Program-made: the position numbers and the translations under genes
The notes under the pieces: model-generated
What the model was told of the DNA's origin: nothing
What the model saw: only the letters and a program-made list of their open reading frames with translations
Database searches by the model: none
In this document: positions 44,590 to 56,068 of the stretch, piece after piece
How the letters are laid out: every line of letters begins with the position of its first letter
Numbering within the stretch: position 1 is the first letter of the stretch
Origin: an uncultured Mucilaginibacter sp.
GTDB taxonomy: Bacteria; Bacteroidota; Bacteroidia; Sphingobacteriales; Sphingobacteriaceae
Reading direction: 5' to 3'
Length of the DNA: 64,000 nt
Assembly (NCBI GenBank): GCA_903891475.1
Contig: CAITEP010000005.1
Span: 1 to 64,000, forward strand

Positions 44590-45741
44590 TTAGTTATTCC
44601 CCATCAAAGCCCCGTTAAATCCTATAATCATTTTAAACATATTATTAAATACATTAAGTGGCAGGGTGGCACTAATATCGTATACATCATGGTAAGCTTT
44701 AATCCCGCCAAGGGTATACCAATAAACTGCGGGTACGCCTTTTTCGGTAAAAAAGTAATGGTCGCTATTAGGGGCTTTTCCTCGAGAGTTTATTTTTACC
44801 AAATAGTTTCCTTGTTGGTTTACTTGTTTCAATAAGGCAAATTCTTTGGTACAAACGGTGGCGTTTACTACGGTAATACCATCAACCCCTGTACCTTCCA
44901 AATCGAGATTTACCAATAATTTTATTTTCTCTAGTGGAATTAATGGATGTTCAGTAAAGTATTTGGAACCTAGCAAACCTGCTTCCTCGCCCGAAAACAG
45001 GATAAACGCCATGGTATAAGGCTGTGGATGTTTGGCATAATAACTGGCTAATGCCATCACCACACTTACGCCACTTGCGTTATCATTCGCACCAGGGAAG
45101 AAAGTATTATCGCCCATACCCCCTAAATGGTCGTAATGAGCAGTATAGACGATAATAGAGTCGGGTTTGTTGGTACCTTTTACAACACCGCAAATATTGG
45201 CAGTATTGAATTTATCGATAAAAACATTCTCTATGTCAGCTTTCAAAGTAGCCGGTACTTCTTTTAATTTTTTCTTATCAATTTCAATAAGGGTAAAATC
45301 AGTTACCCTCTGCTCGGCCGAGAAGGTGAGTTTATCTTCCAACAATACAATTACTCGATCCTTCAGGTCCACATAATGAACACTGTCTTTCTTTACCAAT
45401 TGTCCTTCACCAGTAAAACCCCTACTTTCTAGATTAATAATAAAATCAACACCTGGAATAAGCTGTTTCCTATTTATTGCCACTTCCATTTTACTGGGGA
45501 AGGTATTTATAGGATAGCTAAATTCCTGAAAATAGCTTTTACCTTTCATTGGTTTTAAGCCATAGGTTTTAAATTGCTCGCTCAAAAAGTCGGCGGCCTT
45601 TCGCACTCCGTTTTTTGTATATCCCCTACCCCAAAAATTAGTACTTGTTAGGGTATCTATCATTTTGCGGGCAAATAGGCTATCTTGAGAAAAACAAGTA
45701 AAGGAAAGTAAGATTAGGGCAATTGTTAATTTAGGTTTCAT
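44590..45741 (-). CDS. Secreted M28-family metallopeptidase
   Basis: A 383-aa exported zinc aminopeptidase-like protein. A signal peptide (MKPKLTIALILLSFTCFSQ) is followed by a PA-like region and the M28 catalytic domain: YTAHYDHLG (His, Asp), GANDNASGVSV (bridging Asp), FSGEEAGLLGS (Glu-Glu), LVNLDLEG (Asp) and a late His in DIS-type PNSDHYFF. M28 enzymes remove N-terminal amino acids from peptides. A repeat-rich leader lies upstream (45743-45974). Confidence 0.9.
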   Translation of the reverse strand: MKPKLTIALILLSFTCFSQDSLFARKMIDTLTSTNFWGRGYTKNGVRKAADFLSEQFKTYGLKPMKGKSYFQEFSYPINTFPSKMEVAINRKQLIPGVDFIINLESRGFTGEGQLVKKDSVHYVDLKDRVIVLLEDKLTFSAEQRVTDFTLIEIDKKKLKEVPATLKADIENVFIDKFNTANICGVVKGTNKPDSIIVYTAHYDHLGGMGDNTFFPGANDNASGVSVVMALASYYAKHPQPYTMAFILFSGEEAGLLGSKYFTEHPLIPLEKIKLLVNLDLEGTGVDGITVVNATVCTKEFALLKQVNQQGNYLVKINSRGKAPNSDHYFFTEKGVPAVYWYTLGGIKAYHDVYDISATLPLNVFNNMFKMIIGFNGALMGNN

Positions 45742-45742
45742 G

Positions 45743-45974
45743 GTGAGTAGGGAGTGGTCGATAGTTAGTGGTTAATGCTTATTTATTATTGGCTATTCGT
45801 CATTTAGGTAATTAGTGAATGGTTATTAGGTAGTTTTCACTTTGCCATCCTTTGAAATTATCCTTTAAACTTCGGAAATTAATAGCGAGCTATTTTTGAC
45901 CTTTCAGACTTCAAAACTTTCTTAATTTCTCTCTTACGGAATTTCGGTTTTCCGGACTTCTCGACTTATCTTAT
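45743..45974 (-). repeat. Degenerate intergenic repeat element ahead of the M28 peptidase
   Basis: Read on the minus strand, this 230-bp gap first shows AAGTCGAGAAGTCCGGAA (about 45967 down to 45950) and GAAAGTTTTGAAGTC. Near the peptidase ATG it shows CTAAATGAC, ATTAACCACTAACTATCG and ACCACTCCCTACTCACC. The same words in the same order and orientation relative to the downstream gene occur ahead of ftsW. There is no gene here. Confidence 0.6.
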
Positions 45975-46448
45975 CTACCTCCAAACACCTAATGCACGGC
46001 GGATGGCAACTATTTCGCCGATATGGTAGGCGTTATGATCAGCTATTTGCAATGCTTCGCGCAGAATGGATTGTCCGTCGCCATAGTCAAAAATTCGGTA
46101 AATATCGCTATGTTCCATCATAGCTATAAATTCGTCCAAATCGTTATTTATTTGTTGTATGGATGAGTTCCAAGCACTATCATCCTCAGGATCTGGGGCA
46201 ATAGGCCAATAATCATCGGGCCAATTAGGCGATTTATATTTGGCATCCTTACAAAACTTCATCATATCCCATTGCGCAATGCGCATGTGCTCAACCAATT
46301 GCCAAATAGAATAAGGCATATGAGGTAGCTTTACCCCTCTGGATGCTGGAGGCAAACCTTCCACCGCTTCGGTTAATGAAATATGCGCGCTACCACCTAG
46401 CAATAGTTTGGTTAATTCAGTTATCACCATTTTATCCTGTTTATTCAT
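45975..46448 (-). CDS. DinB-family protein
   Basis: A 157-aa four-helix-bundle protein of the DinB/YfiT group. Probable metal-ligand histidines lie in WQLVEHMRIAQWDM and in DHNAYHIGEIVAIRRALGVW, the latter being the hallmark C-terminal helix. DinB-like proteins are often thiol-dependent transferases (bacillithiol or mycothiol), but many have no known activity. Monocistronic in appearance. Confidence 0.88.
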   Translation of the reverse strand: MNKQDKMVITELTKLLLGGSAHISLTEAVEGLPPASRGVKLPHMPYSIWQLVEHMRIAQWDMMKFCKDAKYKSPNWPDDYWPIAPDPEDDSAWNSSIQQINNDLDEFIAMMEHSDIYRIFDYGDGQSILREALQIADHNAYHIGEIVAIRRALGVWR

Positions 46449-46582
46449 ATTGCAATTTTTTATATAAATACAAATATTATCAAAAATGTTTGTTGTAGGT
46501 GCAAAAAAAGGATTTTTTGATTATTGATGGTTTATCGTCGAATTTTTCTAAGTTTATATTTTAATGCTAAAACAAAAATCAG

Positions 46583-48337
46583 GTGTACAAAAAATATTTA
46601 TTTTATACTTTATGTATCTCGCTACTTATAGCAGGTTGTAAAAAAGAGGGCAATGTTGGGCCATTAGCAGGTAAAGATAATGCGGCATTTACCAGTTATG
46701 AAAATTCCTTTTTAGAAGGATTTTGGAAGCTTAACCCCGATTGGGCAACCGGTGTAGGTTATCATAAATATGATAGTTTATTATTAGTTCCTAACGATGA
46801 ACACCGACAAAAGCTTGTAAACTTTGCCAAACTGCAAATTGATTCGATGGCAAGGTTTGAGGTAAACTCATTCTCGGATGAAAATAGGATAGATTACCGC
46901 ATAATGCAAAACCAAATGGAATATTTGCAATGGCAAATAACTCAATTAAAAGCCTACCAATGGAATCCTAATTATTACAATGTTACAGAGACTTTCGCCA
47001 CTATTTTAAACGAGCATTACGCGCCACTAGCAAAAAGGTTAAAGAACTTTTATGAAAAAATGGCTGGCATACCAGCCTATTATAAAGAGGCTGAACGCCA
47101 AATAAAAAATCCGGTGCCCGAGTTAACTAACTTGGCTGTGGATGAGATATCAGGAAGTCTGGATATTTTTGAGAAAAACTTTGCCGATTCATTAAAGAAA
47201 ACAACCATAGCCGAGCCAGAACGTAAAGCTATGATGGACAGAGCCCATGCCACAGTTGAAACACTTAAACAATTTACTGAATGGTTGAAGGCGCTAAAAA
47301 GCGATCACCCGCGTAGTTTTAGGTTAGGTAAGGAACTTTATGAAGATAAATTTAAATACGAAATTCAAAGCGATTTGCCAGCTCAAAAAGTATTTAATGC
47401 GGCTATGGACCGTAAAAGACAATTACATAAAAATATGCTCAAATTAAGCAAGCAACTATGGCCTAAATATTTTGGAAAAGCTGTTATGCCTAATGACTCA
47501 TTAGAATTGATTGCCAAGGTGATAGATACACTATCGGTAAAACACACCACACCAGCCGAATTTCAGCATACCATCGAACAGTTGATACCTAAACTAACCG
47601 CTTTTGTAAAAACTAAAGATTTGTTAACCCTCGACCCTACCAGGCCACTGGTAATTAGAAAGGAACCAGCGTATATGGCAGGCGTAGCCGATGCATCCAT
47701 GAGCTCGCCAGGGCCTTATGATAAGGAGGGTAATTCCTATTTTAACGTGGGCAGTTTAAATGGCTGGTCGGCAAATAAAGCCGAAAGTTATTTGCGCGAA
47801 TACAACCAATATATTTTACAAATATTGTGTATTCACGAGGCTATTCCGGGTCATTACGCACAATTGGTTTATGCCAATAAGGCACCAAGTTTAATAAAAT
47901 CAATTTTTGGCAATGGCGCCATGGTAGAAGGTTGGGCAGTTTATAGTGAGGAAATGATGTTGGATAATGGTTATGAAAATGACACTCCAGAGATGAGGTT
48001 GATGTGGTACAAATGGCACCTACGCTCTGTCTGCAATACCATTTTAGATTATGGGGTACACGTACAAAACATGACGAAAGAGGACGCAATTAAGTTATTA
48101 ACCCATGAGGCCTTTCAACAAAAAGCAGAGGCCGAGAGTAAATGGGTGAGGGTAACCGTAAGTAGCGTTCAGCTGGATAGCTATTATACGGGATACAAAG
48201 AAATTCACGATTTAAGAGAGGCCTACAAAGAAAAAGCGGGCGAGAAATATACCCTTAAAACGTTTAACGAAAAGTTTTTAAGTTATGGCAATGCCCCGGT
48301 TAAGCTGATTAGGGAAGCCATGATTGGAAAGAACTAA
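46583..48337 (+). CDS. DUF885 lipoprotein, putative zinc peptidase
   Basis: A 584-aa protein starting at GTG 46583, because the lipoprotein signal (MYKKYLFYTLCISLLIAGCKK, lipobox Cys19) begins there and no in-frame ATG precedes it. The DUF885 domain contains the thermolysin-like pattern His418-Glu419...His424 (HEAIPGH) followed by VEGWAVYSEE, where a Glu could be the third zinc ligand. DUF885 proteins are predicted M-clan peptidases or carboxypeptidases. The protein probably faces the periplasm. A bidirectional terminator follows. Confidence 0.87.
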   Translation: MYKKYLFYTLCISLLIAGCKKEGNVGPLAGKDNAAFTSYENSFLEGFWKLNPDWATGVGYHKYDSLLLVPNDEHRQKLVNFAKLQIDSMARFEVNSFSDENRIDYRIMQNQMEYLQWQITQLKAYQWNPNYYNVTETFATILNEHYAPLAKRLKNFYEKMAGIPAYYKEAERQIKNPVPELTNLAVDEISGSLDIFEKNFADSLKKTTIAEPERKAMMDRAHATVETLKQFTEWLKALKSDHPRSFRLGKELYEDKFKYEIQSDLPAQKVFNAAMDRKRQLHKNMLKLSKQLWPKYFGKAVMPNDSLELIAKVIDTLSVKHTTPAEFQHTIEQLIPKLTAFVKTKDLLTLDPTRPLVIRKEPAYMAGVADASMSSPGPYDKEGNSYFNVGSLNGWSANKAESYLREYNQYILQILCIHEAIPGHYAQLVYANKAPSLIKSIFGNGAMVEGWAVYSEEMMLDNGYENDTPEMRLMWYKWHLRSVCNTILDYGVHVQNMTKEDAIKLLTHEAFQQKAEAESKWVRVTVSSVQLDSYYTGYKEIHDLREAYKEKAGEKYTLKTFNEKFLSYGNAPVKLIREAMIGKN

Positions 48338-48352
48338 AAAATTATACAAGCC

Positions 48353-48395
48353 AAACAAAGAGAGCGGAGGTGTATAAGCTCCGCTCTCTTTGTTT
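48353..48395. terminator. Bidirectional terminator between convergent genes
   Basis: A perfect 17-bp inverted repeat (48353-48369 and 48379-48395; core AAAGAGAGCGGAG) with a 9-nt loop lies between the DUF885 gene (ends 48337) and the convergent WxxGxW gene (ends 48400). Flanking A and T tracts allow it to end both transcripts. Confidence 0.85.
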
Positions 48396-48399
48396 TATC

Positions 48400-48702
48400 T
48401 TAATTCCAACGACCGCTGATCCAAACATGACCATAAGGGCGGCTTTCCCAACGACCAGCAATCCAAATAGCCCCATGGCGAGGTGGGATGGCCCAATATC
48501 CGCGACGGTAAGCATATCCTCGGCCTTCGGCTACATACTCATCAGCTACCCAAACATGCCTGTTGGATGGGCATATCGGCCTAATCAATACACCCGGAAG
48601 AAATGGACGAGTTCTTACAACAATTTCTTGTGCTTTGCTATTACTAACAGCCATTGCCAAAACCATGGCACTGAACATCAATATTTTACGTATATTTTTC
48701 AT
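48400..48702 (-). CDS. Small secreted WxxGxW-repeat protein
   Basis: A 100-aa exported protein with a signal peptide ending about AVSNSKA. Its mature part contains repeats of the type W(I/A)xGxW: YRRGYWAIPPRHGAIWIAGRWESRPYGHVWISGRW. These short aromatic repeats occur in small periplasmic or surface proteins of Bacteroidota and Proteobacteria. The function is unknown. Confidence 0.8.
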   Translation of the reverse strand: MKNIRKILMFSAMVLAMAVSNSKAQEIVVRTRPFLPGVLIRPICPSNRHVWVADEYVAEGRGYAYRRGYWAIPPRHGAIWIAGRWESRPYGHVWISGRWN

Positions 48703-48883
48703 AATCTTTTGTTTTTATTTTTTTGACAAAAGGCTATGAAAAAAGTTTAATTGTTTAGGTAAAATAATTCGATAAATGTTTTATTTATTATATTTAAGTG
48801 GAATATTTAGATCAAATTAGCAAGTAATAATATGAAGATTGTTAATTATTGTTAATTAGATCAACATCTTCAATTTTAACCAA

Positions 48884-49216
48884 ATGAATATAAAAGAAAT
48901 CGCGAAAAGCTATATACGATACTCGAACGAGTTAAATTATAACGCGATGGCTGATTTATTTGCCGAAAACGCGGAATGGATACCCATATCACCTATTGAA
49001 CCTCGCTTTGGGCGTGAAGCTATTAGAGCGGGATATCTTAATCATGTGAAAAAAATAAATAGGCCCATTATTAATGACCGATATTATGTCGATGGCTTAA
49101 CTTGTGTGGTTGAATTTAATGTTCAAATAAACGAAGATGAATTGGCCTCGATAGTAGATGTTTTTACCTTTAATAAAGCAGGCGAAATTATAAAATTGGC
49201 TATATACATAAGGTAG
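48884..49216 (+). CDS. SnoaL/NTF2-like protein
   Basis: A 110-aa NTF2-fold protein: IAKSYIRYSNELNYNAMADLFAENAEW, REAIRAGYLNHVK and FTFNKAGEIIKLAIYIR, the classic SnoaL-like pattern. It may bind or transform a small molecule, but nothing in the sequence says which. A free-standing gene in an AT-rich stretch. Confidence 0.82.
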   Translation: MNIKEIAKSYIRYSNELNYNAMADLFAENAEWIPISPIEPRFGREAIRAGYLNHVKKINRPIINDRYYVDGLTCVVEFNVQINEDELASIVDVFTFNKAGEIIKLAIYIR

Positions 49217-49312
49217 GTTTTATAATTGGTTGGTTTTATAATCATGATTTTTATGATAAAATAAATTTATTGAAAACGTCTGCATTTCCATTTTCTAAAC
49301 CTAAATAATTAA

Positions 49313-51361
<2,049 letters not shown>

Positions 51362-51371
51362 AAGGAAAAAA

Positions 51372-51596
51372 ATGGCTACAATTATTTTTAAAGGTTGGGA
51401 AGTGGGTATGCGGGGTATTCCATTTATGAAATTATTAACAGCAAAAGCAAATATTTCATTAAAAAAAGCAATGGAAATAAAGATAAGAATAGTTGAAAAT
51501 GAAGTGATTGAACTAAATGTAAAAGATACAGCCGGAGCCAATGAAATTATAAAAGAGGCGCATGAACTTGGGGTATTGTGCGAATTAAAAGCATAA
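51372..51596 (+). CDS. Small L7/L12 C-terminal-domain-like protein
   Basis: A 74-aa protein (MATIIFKGWEVGMRGIPFMKLL...). The middle and C-terminal parts follow the ribosomal L7/L12 C-terminal pattern: a helix ending SLKKAMEIK, then INxxV, ANEIIKEAHELGVLCELK, as in (L/S)LKEAK...EEAExxKxxLEEAGAxVELK. It could bind a translation factor or another partner as a stand-alone L7/L12-like domain. A TTG at 51351 inside ligA is in frame but ATG 51372 is preferred. A frameshifted paralogue lies at 36482-36704. Confidence 0.75.
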   Translation: MATIIFKGWEVGMRGIPFMKLLTAKANISLKKAMEIKIRIVENEVIELNVKDTAGANEIIKEAHELGVLCELKA

Positions 51597-51770
51597 CCTT
51601 ATTAATTCAAACTTGAACTCTTGGATTGGGCAAATATATTTTCATACTGTAAATATTTTCCAAATATTAAAAATAAAATCATAACTATTAATCAGCTAAA
51701 AATTCTAACTCGGGTCTTGAGGGTTAATAAGTTAAATATGGAATTTATCGTTTATATTACTAGGTTTAAT

Positions 51771-52943
51771 TTACCTTACTGATATAGTTTTTTGTTGACC
51801 GAATTTAATTTTAGCTGTAGGATTTAATGGCTCGGTATCCCATAAGCATTCTCTAACTGTTAGCATTAAATGCTTAGCATCAATGCTGATGAATTGGAAA
51901 GAAAGCTGGGTTTCATCTTTGCTTGAATACCTGCCTTTCATAGGCGAATCGACCCTAAATACTGGTAATGCAACATCATTATCGGGCCCATGGTATTCAT
52001 AAAACTCGTTCCAATTGCTATTTCCATGAAAATAGGCCTTTATATTGGGGTGTGCTTTTAAAAACTTCACTAATCCTCTTTGTTCCATATCAGTTACGCC
52101 GTCATCACTTTTGGCAGTAGTGCCTTCCTTGTAAAATTCGGCAGTCAGGTTTTCGAATTTATTATCCTTCGTCATGTTATGCGGCGCAATGGGGTTGGTA
52201 AAATGCTTTGCTTCGCAAGTGGGCTGATCGTGGCAAACTATAATAACAGGCGTATTTTTTGAAACCGTTTTTAAATCCTGTTCCATCCAAATCCGCTCCA
52301 CCGAATCGGGCCATAAGGTGATAAACATGAAATGGATACCACCAATATCTTTAGTGTAGTTTATCTTTAACTTATCGTAATTATAATCCGGACTGGTAAT
52401 TGGCTTTGCTGGTTTTAACATCAAATTATAAATATTCACCATAGCCGATGGGTCGGTTAATGGCTGCATGGTTCTATAATAGCCAATAGCGTTAGTTATA
52501 TCATGATTGCCAGGTACAATTAAAAATTTGATGGGTTCATGTTTATCATCAAACAATTTAATACCCTTTAAATAGGTATCATTAAATTGAGCCCAAGAAT
52601 TTGCCGCGCTTTGTACCGGAGGCTCCATTCGGTTGGCAATATCGCCACCTTCTATCAAATAATCAACATGACCAATTGTTTTACCTGCATCAATTCCGCT
52701 ATCATTTGGTAGGCTTAAGGTTGGTAAAGTATTTAGTTGATTTACCAAAACCTTATTTACTGCGGCTGCGCTTACATTGGTATCTCCTTTGAATGCTTTA
52801 CGGTTGATTCCAAAATGAGCATCGGAGGTAAATATGATGTTGATATTAGTTGCGTTTGAACTTTGGGCGTAATTTGTTTGCCAGATCGTAATAAATAGTG
52901 CTATGAATAAAAAAATTATGAATCCCCTGTTGTTATTTGTCAT
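51771..52943 (-). CDS. Secreted calcineurin-like metallophosphoesterase
   Basis: A 390-aa exported protein with a signal peptide (MTNNNRGFIIFLFIALFITIWQTNYAQ). Metal-binding motifs of the calcineurin-like fold are in order: SDAHFG (D-x-H), GGDI, VPGNHD and CHDQ, with YFHGNSNW as the late GHxH-like site. These phosphatases act on phosphomonoesters or diesters in the periplasm; the substrate here is unknown. A possible -7 box (TATTTTTG, minus strand 52962-52955) is close to the start. Confidence 0.87.
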   Translation of the reverse strand: MTNNNRGFIIFLFIALFITIWQTNYAQSSNATNINIIFTSDAHFGINRKAFKGDTNVSAAAVNKVLVNQLNTLPTLSLPNDSGIDAGKTIGHVDYLIEGGDIANRMEPPVQSAANSWAQFNDTYLKGIKLFDDKHEPIKFLIVPGNHDITNAIGYYRTMQPLTDPSAMVNIYNLMLKPAKPITSPDYNYDKLKINYTKDIGGIHFMFITLWPDSVERIWMEQDLKTVSKNTPVIIVCHDQPTCEAKHFTNPIAPHNMTKDNKFENLTAEFYKEGTTAKSDDGVTDMEQRGLVKFLKAHPNIKAYFHGNSNWNEFYEYHGPDNDVALPVFRVDSPMKGRYSSKDETQLSFQFISIDAKHLMLTVRECLWDTEPLNPTAKIKFGQQKTISVR

Positions 52944-53082
52944 CTTTTTTGGTTCAAAAATAGTTACATCATATGCTGTTCATATTAACAGTATGTTAAC
53001 AATAAGTACAAGTTTTGGACTAATTAAAAAATGATGGTTCAAAAGTTAGTTTAGGTAAGTTGCTAAAAATTTCAGTCCTCAG

Positions 53083-53910
53083 CTACTCAAACACCACCGT
53101 CTTATTCTTAAAAATAAACACCCTATCCTCAAAAATTAGTTTAAGGGCTTTGGCCAGTACAGCGGTTTCAATTTCTTTACCTGCTTTTACCATATCGGCC
53201 GCGGTGAAGGAATGGTTTACAGGGATAATTTGCTGCGCGATGATGGGCCCTTCATCCAATTCGTTCGATACAAAATGGGCGGTAGCTCCTATTAGCTTTA
53301 CCCCGCGTTCAAACGCCTTGCGGTAAGGGTTGGCACCAATAAAGGCTGGTAAAAAAGAATGGTGTATATTAATAATTCGCCCCTCGTATTTAGCAACCGT
53401 GGTGGGGGAAAGGATGCGCATAAACTTGGCTAAAACTATATAGTCGGGCAGGTAATTAGCTATAATGGTTAATATTTTTTCCTCAAATTCTTGTTTGTTA
53501 ATTTCCTCGTGCGAAACATGGTAAAACGGAATACCAAAGCGCATGCAAATATCTTCCAATACATTGTAATTTCCTATAACTGCCAACACGCTCGCCCCCA
53601 AAGTGCCAAAATAGTTACGGATTAAAATATCGGCCAGACAATGGTATTCTTTGGTTACCATTACAATTATTTTTTTAGCTGGTATAGGGTTAATGGTAAT
53701 GCTGGCACCTTCAGGTAAAACCTGCCGGAGTTTTTCTTCCAGTATGTGCGTGTCGCTAATTTGGGTAACCTCTAGGCGAATAAAAAAGCGGTCGCTTTCT
53801 TGGTCAACATGCTCCAATAAGGATACGATGTTTAAATGATGCCCTGCCAATATGGTGGTAATGGAAGCAACCAAACCTTCCTGATCTTTGCACTGGATAA
53901 GTATAATCAT
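53083..53910 (-). CDS. purU: Formyltetrahydrofolate deformylase PurU
   Basis: A 275-aa enzyme that hydrolyses 10-formyl-THF to THF and formate, balancing one-carbon pools. An N-terminal ACT domain (ILIQCKDQEGLVASITTIL) is followed by the formyltransferase fold with the catalytic set Asn-His-Asp in NIHHSFLPAF and ELDEGPIIAQ. Typical length. Single gene on the minus strand, with a 258-bp AT-rich gap to the next gene that holds nothing I can name. Confidence 0.93.
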   Translation of the reverse strand: MIILIQCKDQEGLVASITTILAGHHLNIVSLLEHVDQESDRFFIRLEVTQISDTHILEEKLRQVLPEGASITINPIPAKKIIVMVTKEYHCLADILIRNYFGTLGASVLAVIGNYNVLEDICMRFGIPFYHVSHEEINKQEFEEKILTIIANYLPDYIVLAKFMRILSPTTVAKYEGRIINIHHSFLPAFIGANPYRKAFERGVKLIGATAHFVSNELDEGPIIAQQIIPVNHSFTAADMVKAGKEIETAVLAKALKLIFEDRVFIFKNKTVVFE

Positions 53911-54168
53911 TGCTATAAAGTATAATATGGCAATTATCTTTACAAAGTTTTAAAATTCCTATTAATATCAATAATAATTTGTTTTTTGGCTGTATTAAGA
54001 CTGTTTAAATAATTTTTAAACGACCTTTAAATCGATTTTATACGGTATCCGAATTTTTAAATAAAATAAGCAAAAGGCTCATTTATTTTTTTTGGGGAGT
54101 TAGCTTTATTATAAATTATTGTAGCGCTTGGCAAAAAATGCGCGTACAACATATAAATTTATTCCATT

Positions 54169-54570
54169 ATGAGGTTCTATTATATATTATTGATGACCCT
54201 GTTTTCGGCAAACTTTAGTTCATGCAAAAAAAGTACATTTACACCTTCTTCTTCAATTATTGGTAAATGGAGCTGGGTGCAAACACAAGGCGGTATAGCC
54301 GGAACCACCTATACACCATCGCGGTCGGGATACCAAATGACGGTTCAATACTTTGCCGATAGTACCTATAAACGGTATAAAAGCAATGCCCTAGTTGATG
54401 AAAATAAGTTTTCAATTCTAAAAAATCAACCGCTATACTCCAGTTATAAAGGTGATATATTAAAGGTTGGAGGTTTTTCTCGCTCGCTATTAATTCGCAA
54501 CGATACCTTATACCTAAACGACGTATTCATAAGCGATGGTTTTAGCGATGTTTATGTGAGAATCCACTAA
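54169..54570 (+). CDS. Small lipoprotein, lipocalin-like
   Basis: A 133-aa lipoprotein (lipobox SSC at Cys19 in MRFYYILLMTLFSANFSSC). The mature part is beta-rich with IIGKWSWVQTQGGIAG, a start typical of Bacteroidota lipocalin-like small lipoproteins, and ends RNDTLYLNDVFISDG. Function unknown. It precedes the Gfo/Idh/MocA gene by 74 bp, but shared transcription is uncertain. Confidence 0.75.
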   Translation: MRFYYILLMTLFSANFSSCKKSTFTPSSSIIGKWSWVQTQGGIAGTTYTPSRSGYQMTVQYFADSTYKRYKSNALVDENKFSILKNQPLYSSYKGDILKVGGFSRSLLIRNDTLYLNDVFISDGFSDVYVRIH

Positions 54571-54644
54571 TAGTTGAATTGGTTTAAAATGATTTTGAAA
54601 ATCGTTTTAATAGCTTAACTTTATGGCAACCAATTTTAAAACAC

Positions 54645-55976
54645 ATGCATTCACGTCGTGATTTTATCCAAAAATCGGCTCTTATTGCCGGAGGTACGCT
54701 TTTAGGCACAGGGGTACAGCAACAAGCATTCGCCATATTCAAAAACCGCATAGCGCCAAGCGACCAATTAAACATAGGTGCCATTGGCATTAATGGTATG
54801 GGCTGGGCCGATGTTACCGCTGCATTAAAGGTGCCGGGGGTAAATTTGGTAGCTATTTGCGATGTGGATAAGAACGTGATGGATAATAGGATGAACGATT
54901 ATGCCAAAATGAATTACGATGCATCCAAAGTAAAACGATACGATGATTACCGCAAACTTTTAGAGCAAAAAGATATTGACGCTGTTATTATTGGCACGCC
55001 CGACCATTGGCACGCCCTGATTATGATAGCTGCTTGTCAGGCCGGTAAGGATGTGTATGTTGAAAAACCGGTAGGTAACTCTATTGGTGAGTGCCGTGCC
55101 ATGGTAGCCGCCCAGCAAAAATATAACAAGGTGGTGCAAGGCGGGCAATGGCAACGAAGTCAGCAACACTTTAAAGATGCAGTTGATTTTGTGCAGGGCG
55201 GTCAGCTAGGTAATATCCGTACTGTAAAGGTGTGGTGCTATCAAGGTTGGATGAAGCCAGCCATCATCACCCCCGATACCACGCCGCCTCCCGGAGTCGA
55301 CTATGCAAGTTGGCTTGGGCCGGCAAAAACAGTCCCTTTTAACGCGGGTAGGTTTCACTTTAATTTCCGTTGGTTTTGGGATTATGCGGGTGGCTTGATG
55401 ACCGATTGGGGCGTACATTTATTGGATTATGGCTTATTGGGTATGAAATCACCTATACCAAAATCAGTAAGTGCGCTTGGCGGCAGGTTTGCCTATCCCG
55501 ATTTATTTGAAGAAACACCCGATACCCTTACAACGCTTTACGAATTTGAAGGCTTTAATATGGTTTGGGATTCGGCCATGGGTATTGATAATGGCTCGTA
55601 CAACCGCGACCATGGCATTGCCTTTATAGGCAATAATGGTACCCTGATTTTAAACCGAGGTGGTTGGGAAGTGATAGAGGAACGTCAAAGTAAAAACAAG
55701 GTAGTAAAGCCATTTGTCGAAAAATCAGACAATGGTTTGGATAAGCATTGGGAAAACTTTGTGAGTGTGGTAAAATCGCGCAAGATGGAAGATTTGCATT
55801 GCCCCATACAAGCCGGAGCCCATGTAGCCACAGTGGCGCAAATGGGCAATATTGCCTACCGTAGCGGCAAAAAACTGGAATGGAACGATGCCGAACACCA
55901 ATTTACCGACCATGCCATCAATAAACAATACCTAATGAAGGAATACCATAATGGGTATAAATTGCCTGTTATTTAA
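54645..55976 (+). CDS. Gfo/Idh/MocA-family oxidoreductase with Tat-type signal
   Basis: A 443-aa NAD(P)-dependent sugar-type oxidoreductase. A twin-arginine motif (SRRDFIQKSA) begins an export signal; then the Rossmann fold (IGAIGINGMGWADV...AICDVD), DAVIIGTPDHWHALIMIAA and the active-site YVEKPVGNS. The C-terminal domain contains FRWFWDYAGGLMTDWGVHLLDYGL. Bacteroidota carry many such exported members, some acting on glycosides by oxidation-elimination. The substrate is unknown and no sugar-uptake genes flank it. Confidence 0.9.
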   Translation: MHSRRDFIQKSALIAGGTLLGTGVQQQAFAIFKNRIAPSDQLNIGAIGINGMGWADVTAALKVPGVNLVAICDVDKNVMDNRMNDYAKMNYDASKVKRYDDYRKLLEQKDIDAVIIGTPDHWHALIMIAACQAGKDVYVEKPVGNSIGECRAMVAAQQKYNKVVQGGQWQRSQQHFKDAVDFVQGGQLGNIRTVKVWCYQGWMKPAIITPDTTPPPGVDYASWLGPAKTVPFNAGRFHFNFRWFWDYAGGLMTDWGVHLLDYGLLGMKSPIPKSVSALGGRFAYPDLFEETPDTLTTLYEFEGFNMVWDSAMGIDNGSYNRDHGIAFIGNNGTLILNRGGWEVIEERQSKNKVVKPFVEKSDNGLDKHWENFVSVVKSRKMEDLHCPIQAGAHVATVAQMGNIAYRSGKKLEWNDAEHQFTDHAINKQYLMKEYHNGYKLPVI

Positions 55977-56068
55977 GTAGCATTAAATCATTTTATTCGG
56001 CAAAAAAGCAATTTCCGGGTTTTTAAACTGACTGTAATCCTTGATATTTGTGGCTCAAATAAAGCCCA

